A stretch of DNA of 64,000 bases from Saccharothrix deserti. GTDB taxonomy: Bacteria; Actinomycetota; Actinomycetes; Mycobacteriales; Pseudonocardiaceae. Where the stretch lies: assembly GCF_009769385.1 (NCBI RefSeq), contig NZ_VKAB01000018.1, positions 186,001-250,000 on the forward strand, written 5' to 3'. Position numbers and translations under genes: made by a program. Below the pieces are notes generated by a model. That model searched no databases. It saw nothing but the letters and a program-made list of their open reading frames with translations, and was not told the DNA's origin. This document shows positions 52,665 to 61,721 of the stretch, one piece after another (positions within the stretch are counted from its first letter, which is position 1; each line of letters opens with the position of its first letter).

Positions 52665-53129
52665 ATGAAGCCCGGCGACCCGGCACCCGACTTCACCCTG
52701 CCCGACCAGGACGGCAAGCCCCGGAGCCTGTCCGACCTGCTCACCGGCGGCCCCGTGGTGCTGTTCTTCTACCCGGCCGCGATGACCGCCGGCTGCACCG
52801 CGGAGAGCTGCCACTTCCGGGACCTCGCGGCGGAGTTCGCCGAGGTCGGGGCGCAGCGGGTGGGGATCAGCCCGGACTCGGTGGCCAAGCAGAACGAGTT
52901 CGCCGCGAAGCACGCCTTCGACTACCCCCTGCTGTCGGACGGTGACGGTTCGGTGGCGGCGGAGTTCGGCGTGAAGCGCCGGTTCGGGCCGCTGCCGGTG
53001 AAGCGGCACACGTTCGTGATCGACACCGACCGGACCGTGATCGAGGTCATCAAATCCGAGTTCGCCATGAACACCCACGCCGACAAGGCCCTCACCGTGC
53101 TCCGCGAACACGCCAACCGCACGACCTGA
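52665..53129 (+). CDS. bcp: Peroxiredoxin, BCP/PrxQ type
   Basis: 154 residues from ATG 52665, with GGAAGGA upstream. PVVLFFYPAAMTAGCTAESC: peroxidatic Cys44 and resolving Cys49, five apart as in atypical two-Cys PrxQ. The usual TPGCT is TAGCT. It reduces peroxides with thioredoxin in the cytosol. Confidence 0.95.
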   Translation: MKPGDPAPDFTLPDQDGKPRSLSDLLTGGPVVLFFYPAAMTAGCTAESCHFRDLAAEFAEVGAQRVGISPDSVAKQNEFAAKHAFDYPLLSDGDGSVAAEFGVKRRFGPLPVKRHTFVIDTDRTVIEVIKSEFAMNTHADKALTVLREHANRTT

Positions 53130-53141
53130 CCGATCCGGACC

Positions 53142-53744
53142 TCAGGCTCGAACGTCGGGTCTTTCGGGCCTGAGGCCGGCGAGGATGAAGTCGGCGATCT
53201 CCTCCCCGAGCCGGGAAGGCGACTTGGGTCCGTCCGGCCGGTACCAGGTGGGCAGCTGGTTGACCACACCCAGCGCGATCAACACCGCCGTATCGGCCGG
53301 CACCGCGGAGCTGAACTCCCCCGCCTCCTGCGCCTGCTCGACCACCGCCCGGAACGTCTCGTGGTACCGCCGCCGCTCGGCCCGGAAACTCGCCATCCGA
53401 TCGGCGTCCAGCCGGTGCATCTCGCGCACGAACACGGCGGTCTCGTCCACGCTCTCGGCGGTCGTCTCGACCAGGCTGACCAGGATGTGCCGCACCGTGG
53501 TGGCCGCGTCGTGCCCGGCCGCCACGATCCGGTCGAGGTCGGCCATCTGCCGCCCGATCAGCGACCGGTAGATCTCGAACAGCAGGTCGTCCTTGGACCC
53601 GAAGTAGTGGTAGAGCGCGCCTTTGGTGACCGAGGCGGCGTCGACGACTTCCTGCACCGTCGTGGCGTCGAACCCCTTGGCGGCGAACAACCGCACGGCC
53701 GCGCCCACGATCCGCTCGGACGTCGCCCCGGTCCGCCGCGCCAC
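53142..53744 (-). CDS. TetR-family regulator
   Basis: 200 residues from GTG 53744, two bases after the LLM stop. HTH VQEVVDAASVTKGALYHYF, with the standard TetR helix 1 (RIVGAAVRLFAAKGFDATTV). Ligand domain lacks obvious motif. It is the second gene of the LLM-TetR operon and probably binds the 16-bp palindrome at 54738, giving autoregulation. Confidence 0.9.
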   Translation of the reverse strand: MARRTGATSERIVGAAVRLFAAKGFDATTVQEVVDAASVTKGALYHYFGSKDDLLFEIYRSLIGRQMADLDRIVAAGHDAATTVRHILVSLVETTAESVDETAVFVREMHRLDADRMASFRAERRRYHETFRAVVEQAQEAGEFSSAVPADTAVLIALGVVNQLPTWYRPDGPKSPSRLGEEIADFILAGLRPERPDVRA

Positions 53745-53746
53745 CG

Positions 53747-54697
53747 TCAGGCTCCCGGCGCCAGCGCGCGCACCAGGTCGAACTGGTCCGCGCCGGTCGG
53801 CAGGACGGCGATGACGGGCGTGTCGACACCGTTGGACGCGTACTTCGCCACCCGCGCCCGGCACTCGTCCACGCTGCCGTGCACGATCAACGCGTCCACC
53901 ACCTCGTCCGGGATGAGCGCACCCGCGCCACGCCGGTCACCGGCCGCCCACGCCTCGTGCATCGGCCGCAACGCCTCACCGCGCCCGAGCCAGTCGTGGA
54001 ACGCCGCGTAGGCGGGGACGGTCAGGTACGTGCTGATCAGCATCCGCCCCAACGCGCGGGCGGCGTCGGCGTCCTCGGTCGGGCACACGAAGATCCGCGC
54101 GGCCAACTCGCCCGCGCCCATCTCGGCACGCACCTTGGGCACGTCGTCGGCGCCGAGCCAGTTCGTGATGGCGCCGTCGGCCTCGCGGCCGGCCAGCCGC
54201 AACATGCCGGGGCGCAGCGCGGCGAGCATGATCGGCACCCGGTGCTCGGGCACGCGCTCCAACCGGAAGCCGCGCACCGAGAACGTCTCGTACTCCTCGG
54301 ACACCTTCTCGCCCGCCAGCGCCGCCTTCAGGAACCGCAACGTGTCCCTCGTGCGCTTGAACGGCTCGGTGAAGGCGACCCCGTTCCACTTCTCCACGAT
54401 CACCGGCGACGACGACCCGATGCCCAGCACGAACCGCCCGCCGGAGACCTCGGCCAGCGAAGCCGCCGTCATGGCGAGCGTCGCCGGGCCGCGCGTGTAG
54501 ACGGGGGCGATCGCGGTGCCCAGCCGGACCCGGTCCGACCACTGCGCGGCGAGCGCGAGCGGGGTGAACGCGTCCGTGCCCGCGGTTTCGGCCGACCACA
54601 CGTCGGTGTAGCCGAGATCGGCCAGTTCGCCCACCAGTGCGCGGTGGTCGAGCACCGGCACGCCGGTCAACGGCAGGGTGATTCCCCAACGACCCAC
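53747..54697 (-). CDS. LLM-class (F420-type) oxidoreductase
   Basis: 316 residues from GTG 54697, with GGGAGG five bases upstream. WGITLPLTGVPVLDHRALV, then VWSAETAGTDAFTPLALAA, LGTAIAPVYTRGPATLAMTA, and GGRFVLGIGSSSPVIVEKW, the luciferase-like barrel of F420-dependent enzymes. Substrate unknown; co-regulated with a TetR repressor, often the case for xenobiotic- or lipid-acting members. Confidence 0.9.
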   Translation of the reverse strand: MGRWGITLPLTGVPVLDHRALVGELADLGYTDVWSAETAGTDAFTPLALAAQWSDRVRLGTAIAPVYTRGPATLAMTAASLAEVSGGRFVLGIGSSSPVIVEKWNGVAFTEPFKRTRDTLRFLKAALAGEKVSEEYETFSVRGFRLERVPEHRVPIMLAALRPGMLRLAGREADGAITNWLGADDVPKVRAEMGAGELAARIFVCPTEDADAARALGRMLISTYLTVPAYAAFHDWLGRGEALRPMHEAWAAGDRRGAGALIPDEVVDALIVHGSVDECRARVAKYASNGVDTPVIAVLPTGADQFDLVRALAPGA

Positions 54698-54737
54698 AAT
54701 CGCCTCCCTGAGCACTCAACCGCCACGGTACCTCAGG

Positions 54738-54753
54738 TACCGACCGGTCGGTA
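54738..54753. promoter_or_regulatory. Palindromic TetR-type operator upstream of the LLM-TetR operon
   Basis: TACCGACCGGTCGGTA is a perfect 16-bp palindrome, 41 bases before the LLM start. A second, overlapping palindrome (54726-54742, CGGTACCTCAGGTACCG) adjoins it. Confidence 0.75.
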
Positions 54754-54788
54754 TGCTCATTCGGCTTCGTGCGCCGCGCCGGGTGCCG

Positions 54789-55799
54789 TCAGAGCGAGAT
54801 GCCCCGCTCGCCCAGCCAGCCGACCGGGTCGATCTTCTGGGAGCCGTTGACCCACACCTCGAAGTGCAGGTGGGGGCCGGTGGACTGGCCGCGGTTGCCC
54901 ATGGTGGCGATCTGCTGGCCGGCCTGCACCTGCTGGCCCTGGGACACGAGGATCTCGTTCACGTGCCCGTAGATCGTGATCGTCCCGTCGGTGTGCTGCA
55001 CGCGCACCCACAGGCCGAAACCGGACGCCGGACCCGCCTCGACCACGACGCCGTCCATCACGGACAGGATCGGGGTGCCGATGGAGTTCGCGATGTCCAC
55101 GCCGTAGTGCGTCGTGCCCCACCGGCCGCCGAAACCGGACGTGAACGTGCCTTCGGCGGGCTTGACGGTCTTCGGACGCCTCTTGGCCTCTTCCTCGGCC
55201 GCGATGCGGGCCTTCTCCGCCTCCTCGGCGGCGATGCGGGCCTTCTCCGCGTCCTCGGCTTCCTTCTGCCGCGCCAGCTCGGCCTGCCGCGTGTTGTAGC
55301 CGTCCGAGGCGTACTTCAACGCCTGGTCGACGTGCTGCCGGGCGAGGAGCCCCTCGGACCGCGTGAGCTTCGCGGCTTCGAGGCCCGGGTCGACGGCGTG
55401 CACCGTCCGGATGGCGGGCGTTCCGGAATGCGAGGTCTGGAGGAACGCCGCCGCCAGGTCGGAGCCGGCGGCGAGCGGGAGGAGCTCGGTGTCGCCGCTG
55501 CCGAACCCGTTCGCCGCGCCGACGCCGGTGGTGAGGGTGCCCGCCGCGACCACGACGGCCGCGACCCTGCTGCTGACGGATTTCCGCTCGCACTCCGCTC
55601 GGTGCGAACGGCGGTTGGGGTTGCTGTTGGGGGGCGCGGTGAACGCGCGTCGACCGCTGGCCTTCGAGTGCCGTGCCAAGGTACTGCCTTCCTGCATCGG
55701 GGAGCACGGCCCGGCCGCGGGGACGCCTGGCGGGGGATCCAGGTTGGCGCCGCTTTCGGGGAGCGACGCCGTGTCCCTATGGTGACCGAACCGTGACAT
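54789..55799 (-). CDS. M23-family peptidoglycan peptidase
   Basis: 336 residues from ATG 55799 (start uncertain; ATG 55697 is possible). One N-terminal membrane/signal segment around SRVAAVVVAAGTLTTGVGA, a charged coiled coil with two copies of EKARIAAEE, then a LytM domain: HYGVDIANSIG (HxxxD) and GPHLHFEVWV (HxH) give the zinc site. It cuts peptide cross-links in the wall, or activates such enzymes. An imperfect hairpin lies in its leader at 55835-55854. A ydaO-type riboswitch, usual for such genes, was looked for and not seen. Confidence 0.9.
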   Translation of the reverse strand: MSRFGHHRDTASLPESGANLDPPPGVPAAGPCSPMQEGSTLARHSKASGRRAFTAPPNSNPNRRSHRAECERKSVSSRVAAVVVAAGTLTTGVGAANGFGSGDTELLPLAAGSDLAAAFLQTSHSGTPAIRTVHAVDPGLEAAKLTRSEGLLARQHVDQALKYASDGYNTRQAELARQKEAEDAEKARIAAEEAEKARIAAEEEAKRRPKTVKPAEGTFTSGFGGRWGTTHYGVDIANSIGTPILSVMDGVVVEAGPASGFGLWVRVQHTDGTITIYGHVNEILVSQGQQVQAGQQIATMGNRGQSTGPHLHFEVWVNGSQKIDPVGWLGERGISL

Positions 55800-55987
55800 G
55801 CGGCCGGGACCGTAACCCGATGTGACGAGGAAGGGCAACCCCAAGCGAGGTTGCTGCGCCTTTTGGTGAGATAGCCCACTGATCGTTACACAGCGTGTTC
55901 AGATACTCGTGCGTTCCACATTCTGCCGTTATAAAAGCCCTGGTCAGAGGTGACGTAAGACGTGACGGAAGTGGGTAACCGAGGCGG

Positions 55988-58108
55988 TTACCGGTAGCGC
56001 GGGTCCACCGGGGGCAACGGGGCGGTCTCCTTGCCCTCGTGGATCACCTTCATGGCCTTGAACCACGTCGGCGCGGCCACCTGACCACCGAAAACACCGC
56101 CGGGGTCGTTGTTGCCGCACAGCCTCGGCGGGGTACCGCTGCAAATCACCTGAGGAGCCACCCCATCGGTGAACGTCATCACCGCGCCACCGAACTGGGG
56201 AGTGGCACCCATGAACGCGACCGACCAGTGGTTCTCGGTGGTGCCGGTCTTGCCGATCATCGGCCGGTTCCAGCCCGCGCTCGACGCCGCACCGGCGGCC
56301 GTGCCGTTCGGCTTGATGTCCGCGCTCATGCCGTTGGCCAACGCGTTCGCCACCTCGGGCGCGACGGCCTGGTCGCACGGCGCTTCCTTCAGCTGCACGG
56401 GCTGCCCGTTGCGGTCCACGACCTTCTCCACCGGCGTCGGCGGGCACCACTTGCCGCCGCTCATGATCGTGGCGGAGACGTTGGCCAACTCCAGCACGCT
56501 GGTCGGACCCGCGCCCAGGGTGAACGAGCCGCTGTTGTCCCGCTTGTAGGTGTCGCCCTGGGACGGGCCGTTGGAGCCGTCCGGCTTGAGCGGGAAGCCC
56601 TCGTTGTCCACGCCCTGCATCGACTCGCGCAGGCCGAGCCGGTAGGCCATGTCGACCACGTTGTTCAGGCCGGCCTTCTCCTCGAGGATGATGAACGCGG
56701 TGTTCGGCGACTGCGCCAACGCATCGGTCAGCGTCATCTTCTCCGGGTAGTTGCCCGCGTTCTTCACCGTGTACGGCTTGCTGCCGTCCTTGTAGACCTT
56801 CGACGTGTAGGTCTTCGGCACGTCGATCTGCTTGTCGATGCCCGTGACCCCGCGCTCCAGCGCCGAGGCGGCGGTGAACACCTTGTAGATGGAGCCCGCG
56901 CCGAACCTGGTCACCTCGGCCGGGATCGAGTAGGCGCTCTGCCCGGCGTCGGCGTTGTTGCCGAAGTCGCGGTTGGCGGCCAGTGCCCGCACCCGGTGCT
57001 TGTCCGGCCCCGGCTGCACCACGGCCATCGCGTTGGCGACACCCGGCTGGGTCTTGGGCACCTGCTGCTCGGCGGCGTCCTTCGCGGCACGGGTGGCGAC
57101 CGGGTCCATGGTGGTGGTGATCGTGTAGCCGCCGCGCAGGATCTCCTCGGTCGGCAGGCCCGACTTCTCCAGGTAGTCGAGCAGGTAGCGGCAGAAGAAG
57201 CCGTACACCGGGCCGTCTCCCGAGCCCACGCACCCGTGGGGCAGCAGCTTCAGGTCGGGCACGACGCCGATGTCGGCGGCCTTGTACTCGTTCGCCTTCT
57301 CCTCGGCGATCTTCGCGTCCGGCCCGAACGCGCCGTTCTCGCGCATCCGGTCGATCACGGTGTTGCGGCGCTTGATCGCGGCGTCCACGTCGGAGCCCGG
57401 GTTGAGCCTGCTCGGCTCGTTGACCAGCCCGGCGAGCATCGCGGCCTGCGGCACGGTCAACTTGTCCGGGGTGGTGTCGAAGTAGGTGCGGGCCGCCGCG
57501 CCGACGCCGTACGCGCCGTTGCCGAAGGGGACGACGTTGAGGTACGCCGTCAGGATCTCGTCCTTCGACATCTTCTGCTCGAGCTGGGTGGCGATCCGGG
57601 CCTCGCTGATCTTGCGACCGATCGTGGCCTCGGTCGCCTTCTCGTACGCCTCGTCGGAGCCCTTGCCGACGACGAACGCCAGGTAGTTCTTCACGTACTG
57701 CTGGGTCAGCGTCGACGCGCCCTGCGTCGTCTCGCCGTCCACACCGGCCTTGGCGGCGGCACGGGCGATGCCCTGCCAGTCGACGCCCTTGTGCGTGTAG
57801 AACCGCTTGTCCTCGATCGCGATGATCGCGGCCTTCATGGTGTCCGAGATGTCCTCGGACGCGACCGGGATGCGGTACTGGTCGTAGAGGTAGGCGATCG
57901 GCTGGCCGTTCATGTCCAGCACGGTGCTCACCAGGGGCAGCTCCGCCTTGGTCAACTCACCTGAGGTCTGGTCCACGGTGTCCGCGGCCCGGTTGGAGGC
58001 CAGCCCGAGGCCGCCGACCACCGGGAACAGCACCGCCGCGACGAGCACCCCCGCCATCAGGCACAACCCCACCAACTTGACCAGACCTGTCGCGCGCGCG
58101 GCGAACAC
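55988..58108 (-). CDS. Class A penicillin-binding protein
   Basis: 706 residues from GTG 58108. One transmembrane anchor (residues 8-35), GT51 domain with IEDKRFYTHKGVD (catalytic Glu) and GASTLTQQYVKN, then a transpeptidase with GAGSIYKVF (SxxK), QSPNTAF (SxN) and IGKTGTTE (KTG). All catalytic motifs are intact. It polymerises and cross-links peptidoglycan. Confidence 0.94.
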   Translation of the reverse strand: MFAARATGLVKLVGLCLMAGVLVAAVLFPVVGGLGLASNRAADTVDQTSGELTKAELPLVSTVLDMNGQPIAYLYDQYRIPVASEDISDTMKAAIIAIEDKRFYTHKGVDWQGIARAAAKAGVDGETTQGASTLTQQYVKNYLAFVVGKGSDEAYEKATEATIGRKISEARIATQLEQKMSKDEILTAYLNVVPFGNGAYGVGAAARTYFDTTPDKLTVPQAAMLAGLVNEPSRLNPGSDVDAAIKRRNTVIDRMRENGAFGPDAKIAEEKANEYKAADIGVVPDLKLLPHGCVGSGDGPVYGFFCRYLLDYLEKSGLPTEEILRGGYTITTTMDPVATRAAKDAAEQQVPKTQPGVANAMAVVQPGPDKHRVRALAANRDFGNNADAGQSAYSIPAEVTRFGAGSIYKVFTAASALERGVTGIDKQIDVPKTYTSKVYKDGSKPYTVKNAGNYPEKMTLTDALAQSPNTAFIILEEKAGLNNVVDMAYRLGLRESMQGVDNEGFPLKPDGSNGPSQGDTYKRDNSGSFTLGAGPTSVLELANVSATIMSGGKWCPPTPVEKVVDRNGQPVQLKEAPCDQAVAPEVANALANGMSADIKPNGTAAGAASSAGWNRPMIGKTGTTENHWSVAFMGATPQFGGAVMTFTDGVAPQVICSGTPPRLCGNNDPGGVFGGQVAAPTWFKAMKVIHEGKETAPLPPVDPRYR

Positions 58109-58472
58109 TGAACCAGCAACCCCTTCCGAGCACCGCGGGAATCCCCCACTGACTTAAGTCGCACGACGACCGCCGCGGGTTGCTCGATGGCGAGCAGAAG
58201 TTTTCGGCGTGATCTCCGACGACAGCCGTCGAAGTTACTCCTGCCCACCGGAGACCGTGGTCAAACCCTGCTGGGCCGGACGGAGGAGCCCGCCAGGCAC
58301 GGGAGGGTGATCAGCCTCACGCCCGGCCGGCGGAGAGGCCGCCCCCTCGCCGCGAGGGTTCGGTCGGTACTGCGACACGTCAATGATCGAACACGTGTTC
58401 GCCCGCCGCAAGATCACGATCAGGTGATCTTGCCGGGGTGTCCGGCGTGTCGGCCGGTCCGAGGAGCGGTGA
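58109..58472. other. Intergenic region upstream of the penicillin-binding protein
   Basis: 364 bases with no credible gene. It holds the PBP promoter side and, near its far end, the hairpin at 58408 that closes the sugar kinase gene. No other motif I can support. Confidence 0.5.
58408..58433 (-). terminator. Hairpin terminator after the sugar kinase gene
   Basis: A 10-bp stem (GCAAGATCAC with its complement) and a 6-base loop, 40 bases beyond the stop of the PfkB gene. Confidence 0.7.
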
Positions 58473-59588
58473 TCAGTCGGAAGCGCGCAGCCGGATCGTC
58501 GCGCTGGCCCGCCGCACCTCCACCCCCGCGTGGTGCGGCAGCACGTCCTCCAGGAACCCGTACTCCTTCAACTCCTCGTCCGGCCGCCGCGACACCGTCC
58601 GCCACCACGTGGCGATGTCCACCCACCCCGGCGCCGACAGCGACCCGCCGAAGTGCTGCACCGACAGCGCGGCGCACAGGTTCGCGAACCGCACCCGGTG
58701 TGCCAACGGCCACCCGGACAACGTCCCCAGCACGAACCCGGCCCCGAACACGTCACCGGCCCCGGTCGAGTCCAACGCCGCGACGTTCAGCCCCGGCACG
58801 TCCACCACCTCGCCGGTGCCGGAGTCGACCGCCACCGCACCACCACCGCCGCGCGTCACCACCACCACGGGCACGTGCTCGGCCAACGCCCACGCAGCGC
58901 GCTCCGGCGTCTCCGACCGCGTGTACCGCTGGGCCTCCGCGTCGTTGGGCAGGAACACGTCGTACTGCTCCAGCCGCTTGAGCAGCTCGGGCGCCCACAG
59001 CCCGGTCCGGTCCCAGCCGATGTCGGCGAACAGCAGCGCGCCCTGCTCCTTGACCTTCGACACCCACAGCTCGTCCTCGCTGCCCACGTGCACGAAGCAC
59101 GCACGCGTCCGGGGCGGCGGGTCGAGCATCTCGTCGGCCGACACCGGAGGCCGGTGGCCGTGCGTCACCATCGAACGGTCGCGGTCCATCGCCATGGACA
59201 CGGTCACCGGGGAGTGCCAGCCGTAGAACCGGCGGCAGTAGGAGAGGTCGACGCCCTCCTGGTCGGACAGGACCTCCCAGCAGAAGTCGCCGTAGGCGTC
59301 CTCGCCGAACGCGGCGGACAGCGCGGTCCGCAGTTGCAGCCTGCTCAGCGCCACGGCGAGGTTGGCGATCCCACCCGGGCACGAGCCGAGGCCCTCGGCC
59401 CACACCTCGGTGCCCGGAGCGGGCGGACGGGGCAGGCCGGTGAAGATGATGTCCAGGAACACCGTGCCGGACAGCAGCACGTCGAAAACGGGCGAAGCCG
59501 GGCCGGACGGCGATGACGGGCCCGGCGAGGAGGACGAACTCGGCGGCGGCGGCACGGGCGGAGGCACGAACGGAGGCGTGGCGGCCAT
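58473..59588 (-). CDS. PfkB-family carbohydrate kinase
   Basis: 371 residues from ATG 59588. A Pro/Ser-rich leader of about 35 residues, then the ribokinase fold: GGIANLAVALSRLQLRTAL near the start and DSTGAGDVFGAGF, containing the catalytic Asp and anion-hole Gly, near residue 275. It phosphorylates a sugar or nucleoside; substrate not visible. It lies 22 bases after the sigma factor gene. Confidence 0.9.
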   Translation of the reverse strand: MAATPPFVPPPVPPPPSSSSSPGPSSPSGPASPVFDVLLSGTVFLDIIFTGLPRPPAPGTEVWAEGLGSCPGGIANLAVALSRLQLRTALSAAFGEDAYGDFCWEVLSDQEGVDLSYCRRFYGWHSPVTVSMAMDRDRSMVTHGHRPPVSADEMLDPPPRTRACFVHVGSEDELWVSKVKEQGALLFADIGWDRTGLWAPELLKRLEQYDVFLPNDAEAQRYTRSETPERAAWALAEHVPVVVVTRGGGGAVAVDSGTGEVVDVPGLNVAALDSTGAGDVFGAGFVLGTLSGWPLAHRVRFANLCAALSVQHFGGSLSAPGWVDIATWWRTVSRRPDEELKEYGFLEDVLPHHAGVEVRRASATIRLRASD

Positions 59589-59610
59589 CCCCCAACGATG
59601 CCAGGCCAGG

Positions 59611-60309
59611 TCAGCCGTCGACAGCCGCGAACATTTCACGCATACGGGCCAGCGCACGGTGCTGCGCGACGCGCACCGCCCCGGCCGTGGAACCCACGGC
59701 CGCCGCCGTCTCCTCGGCCGACAGGCCCACCGCGACCCGCAGCACCAGGATCTCCCGCTGCCGGTCGGGCAGCCGCTGGAGCAGTTCGGTGACGTGCCCG
59801 ATCAGCTCACCGGTCATGGCGCGCTGCTCCGGCCCGTCCTCCAGGGTCGGGGTGTCGGGCAGTTCGGGCACGACCTCGGCCCGGCTGCGCACCGCCCGTC
59901 TTCGCGCGTCGGCGACCTTGTGCGCGGCGATCCCGTACACGAACGCCAGGAACGAGCCGGGTTCGTACCGGTACTTGCCGAGCGCCGACACCACGGCCAG
60001 GCAGACCTCCTGGGCGATGTCCTCGGCCGAGACCAGCGTGCGCTCCCGCGAGCCGACCCGCGCCCGGCAGTAGCGCAGCACCAGCGGCTGGATGCGCGCC
60101 AGCAACTGCCCGACCGCGCGCTGGTCGCCCAGCAGCGCCTCGTCGACCACTTCGGACAGGTCGGCCTCGGCCAGCCACCGGGCGGTCACCCGGTGCGGGC
60201 CGCCGCCCACCACCAGCCTGACGTCGGGACGACCGGGCACGCCTGCGTCGTCGCGAACCGCGCCGACCTCGATCCCGACGTCGGCTCGCACGGATGCGTG
60301 CTGCACCAT
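59611..60309 (-). CDS. ECF-type sigma factor, ShbA/SigD-like
   Basis: 232 residues from ATG 60309, with GGAGG seven bases upstream. Sigma region 2 includes SAEDIAQEVCLAVVSALGKY and FLAFVYGIAAHKVADARRR; region 4 includes LPDRQREILVLRVAVGLSAE and GAVRVAQHRAL. The FVYGIAAHKVADA signature places it with ShbA of Streptomyces and SigD of mycobacteria, which direct the main sigma gene or ribosome-related genes. No dedicated anti-sigma gene is adjacent. Confidence 0.9.
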   Translation of the reverse strand: MVQHASVRADVGIEVGAVRDDAGVPGRPDVRLVVGGGPHRVTARWLAEADLSEVVDEALLGDQRAVGQLLARIQPLVLRYCRARVGSRERTLVSAEDIAQEVCLAVVSALGKYRYEPGSFLAFVYGIAAHKVADARRRAVRSRAEVVPELPDTPTLEDGPEQRAMTGELIGHVTELLQRLPDRQREILVLRVAVGLSAEETAAAVGSTAGAVRVAQHRALARMREMFAAVDG

Positions 60310-60648
60310 CCGGCGACCTCCTCACGCTCGTCAACCGCCCGGACATCCCGGTTCACTGATGAGGAGCGTGCTGCGGGACTCCTGATACGGGATAAGCGAA
60401 AGCTGACCACGATCGGGGTCCGCATGGTGGGAACAGCACCCTGCCGGGACCCCGGGATGAGCCGAACGGCCGAGTGGCCGTTCCCGATTACTTCACCTTG
60501 TCGAATTACGAAACACCCGAATAGACCAACCTGAACCCCGGTTCGGAGTAACCGAGGTAGAACCACGCGTCCTGCGGAACGTGTCTTCGGACCCGAGCAC
60601 GGCGCTCGACGTGAGAATGTCCGCCGGAGCACGTGGACCGGACGAGGG
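60310..60648. other. Divergent intergenic region, sigma factor / hydrolase
   Basis: 339 bases with no gene. It includes a short hairpin (AACGGCC-GAGT-GGCCGTT, 60465-60482) and an A/T-richer block, TTGTCGAATTACGAAACACC, at about 60496-60515, which is the best promoter candidate for the hydrolase. Confidence 0.4.
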
Positions 60649-61494
60649 ATGGGATCGAAGATCACCGTGATCGAACAGCTGAGCGTGCGGACGGACGAGG
60701 GCGACTTCGACGCCATCGCGGCGGGTCCCGAGGACGGCCGGCCGGTGTTGCTGCTGCACGGCTTCCCGGAGGCGGCCGTCGAGTGGGAGCACCAGGTGGC
60801 GGTGCTGGGCCGCGAGGGCTTCCGGGCGGTGGCGTTCGACCAGCGCGGCTACTCCCCCGGCGTGCGGCCGGAGCGTGCCGCCGACTACGGCGTGGACGCG
60901 CTGGTCGGCGACGTGCTCGCGGTGGCGGACTCGTTCGGCTGGTCGGTGTTCGACCTGGTCGGCCACGACTGGGGCGGCGCGGTGGCGTGGTGGACCGCGT
61001 GCGACCACCCGGAACGGCTGCGGAAGCTCGCGGTGGTGTCCACGCCGCACCCCGGCGCGTACGCCGAGGCCCTGCGCACCGACGAGGACCAGCACATGCG
61101 GTCCGGGTACATGACCGAGTGGCGCAACAGCAACACCGAGAAGCGGATGCTCGCCGACGACGGCGCGGCGTTGCGGCAGATGTTCGAGTGGCGGGTGCCG
61201 CCGAGCCGGGTGGACGAGTACGTGCGGCGGATGTCCGAGCCGGGCGCGCTGACCGCCGCGCTGAACTGGTACCGCGCCGGTCGGCCGGGCGGGAAGGCCG
61301 AGAAGGTGTCCGTGCCGACGCTGTACGTGTGGAGCACGGAGGACGTGGCGTTCGGCTCGACGGCGGCGCTGAGCACCGGCGACTGGGTCGCCGGCCCGTA
61401 CCGGTTCGAGATGCTGGAGGACGTGTCGCACTGGGTGCCGGAGGAGGCGCCGGAGTTGCTCACGTCACTCCTTTTGGAGCATCTCTCATCGTGA
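60649..61494 (+). CDS. Epoxide-hydrolase-like alpha/beta hydrolase
   Basis: 281 residues. LLLHGFPEAAVEWEHQ (HGxP oxyanion motif), nucleophile Asp in VGHDWGGAVAWW, acid Asp in WSTEDVAFG and His in VSHWVPEEAP. The Asp nucleophile separates it from esterases and points to epoxide or haloalkane substrates. A LuxR-type HTH gene follows. Confidence 0.9.
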   Translation: MGSKITVIEQLSVRTDEGDFDAIAAGPEDGRPVLLLHGFPEAAVEWEHQVAVLGREGFRAVAFDQRGYSPGVRPERAADYGVDALVGDVLAVADSFGWSVFDLVGHDWGGAVAWWTACDHPERLRKLAVVSTPHPGAYAEALRTDEDQHMRSGYMTEWRNSNTEKRMLADDGAALRQMFEWRVPPSRVDEYVRRMSEPGALTAALNWYRAGRPGGKAEKVSVPTLYVWSTEDVAFGSTAALSTGDWVAGPYRFEMLEDVSHWVPEEAPELLTSLLLEHLSS

Positions 61495-61510
61495 TTGAAC
61501 CGTTGCCGAG

Positions 61511-61717
61511 GTGCGGCACGTGTTCTCCCGTATGACGGAGTTGACCTACTCGGAGCGCAGGGTCGCGACCCTCGCCGCGTGTGGCCACAGCAACCGGGCG
61601 ATCGCGATGCGGCTGCACATCACCGTGAGCACGGTGGAACAGCACCTCACCAGGGTCTACCGCAAACTCGCGGTGGGCAGCAGGACGGAGTTGAAGGGCC
61701 ACCAAGCCCTAGTGTGA
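61511..61717 (+). CDS. Stand-alone LuxR-type HTH protein
   Basis: 68 residues from GTG 61511. Only the LuxR/GerE HTH is present: TYSERRVATLAACGHSNRAI, STVEQHLTRVYRKLAV. No receiver or ligand domain. Later in-frame starts at 61520 or 61532 are possible. It may be a small regulator, or the stub of a larger one. It precedes the MobA-like gene by four bases. Confidence 0.75.
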   Translation: MRHVFSRMTELTYSERRVATLAACGHSNRAIAMRLHITVSTVEQHLTRVYRKLAVGSRTELKGHQALV

Positions 61718-61721
61718 CCCC

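Noticed and set aside
54789-55799. Frameshift in the M23 gene leader
   Set aside because: The odd, long N-terminus is in one frame and could be a real cytoplasmic segment; no evidence for a shift.
55800-55987. c-di-AMP (ydaO-type) riboswitch upstream of the M23 peptidase
   Set aside because: Such genes often have one, but the conserved GGGUGAAU and CCGAACCCG-type blocks are absent; only a short hairpin is visible.
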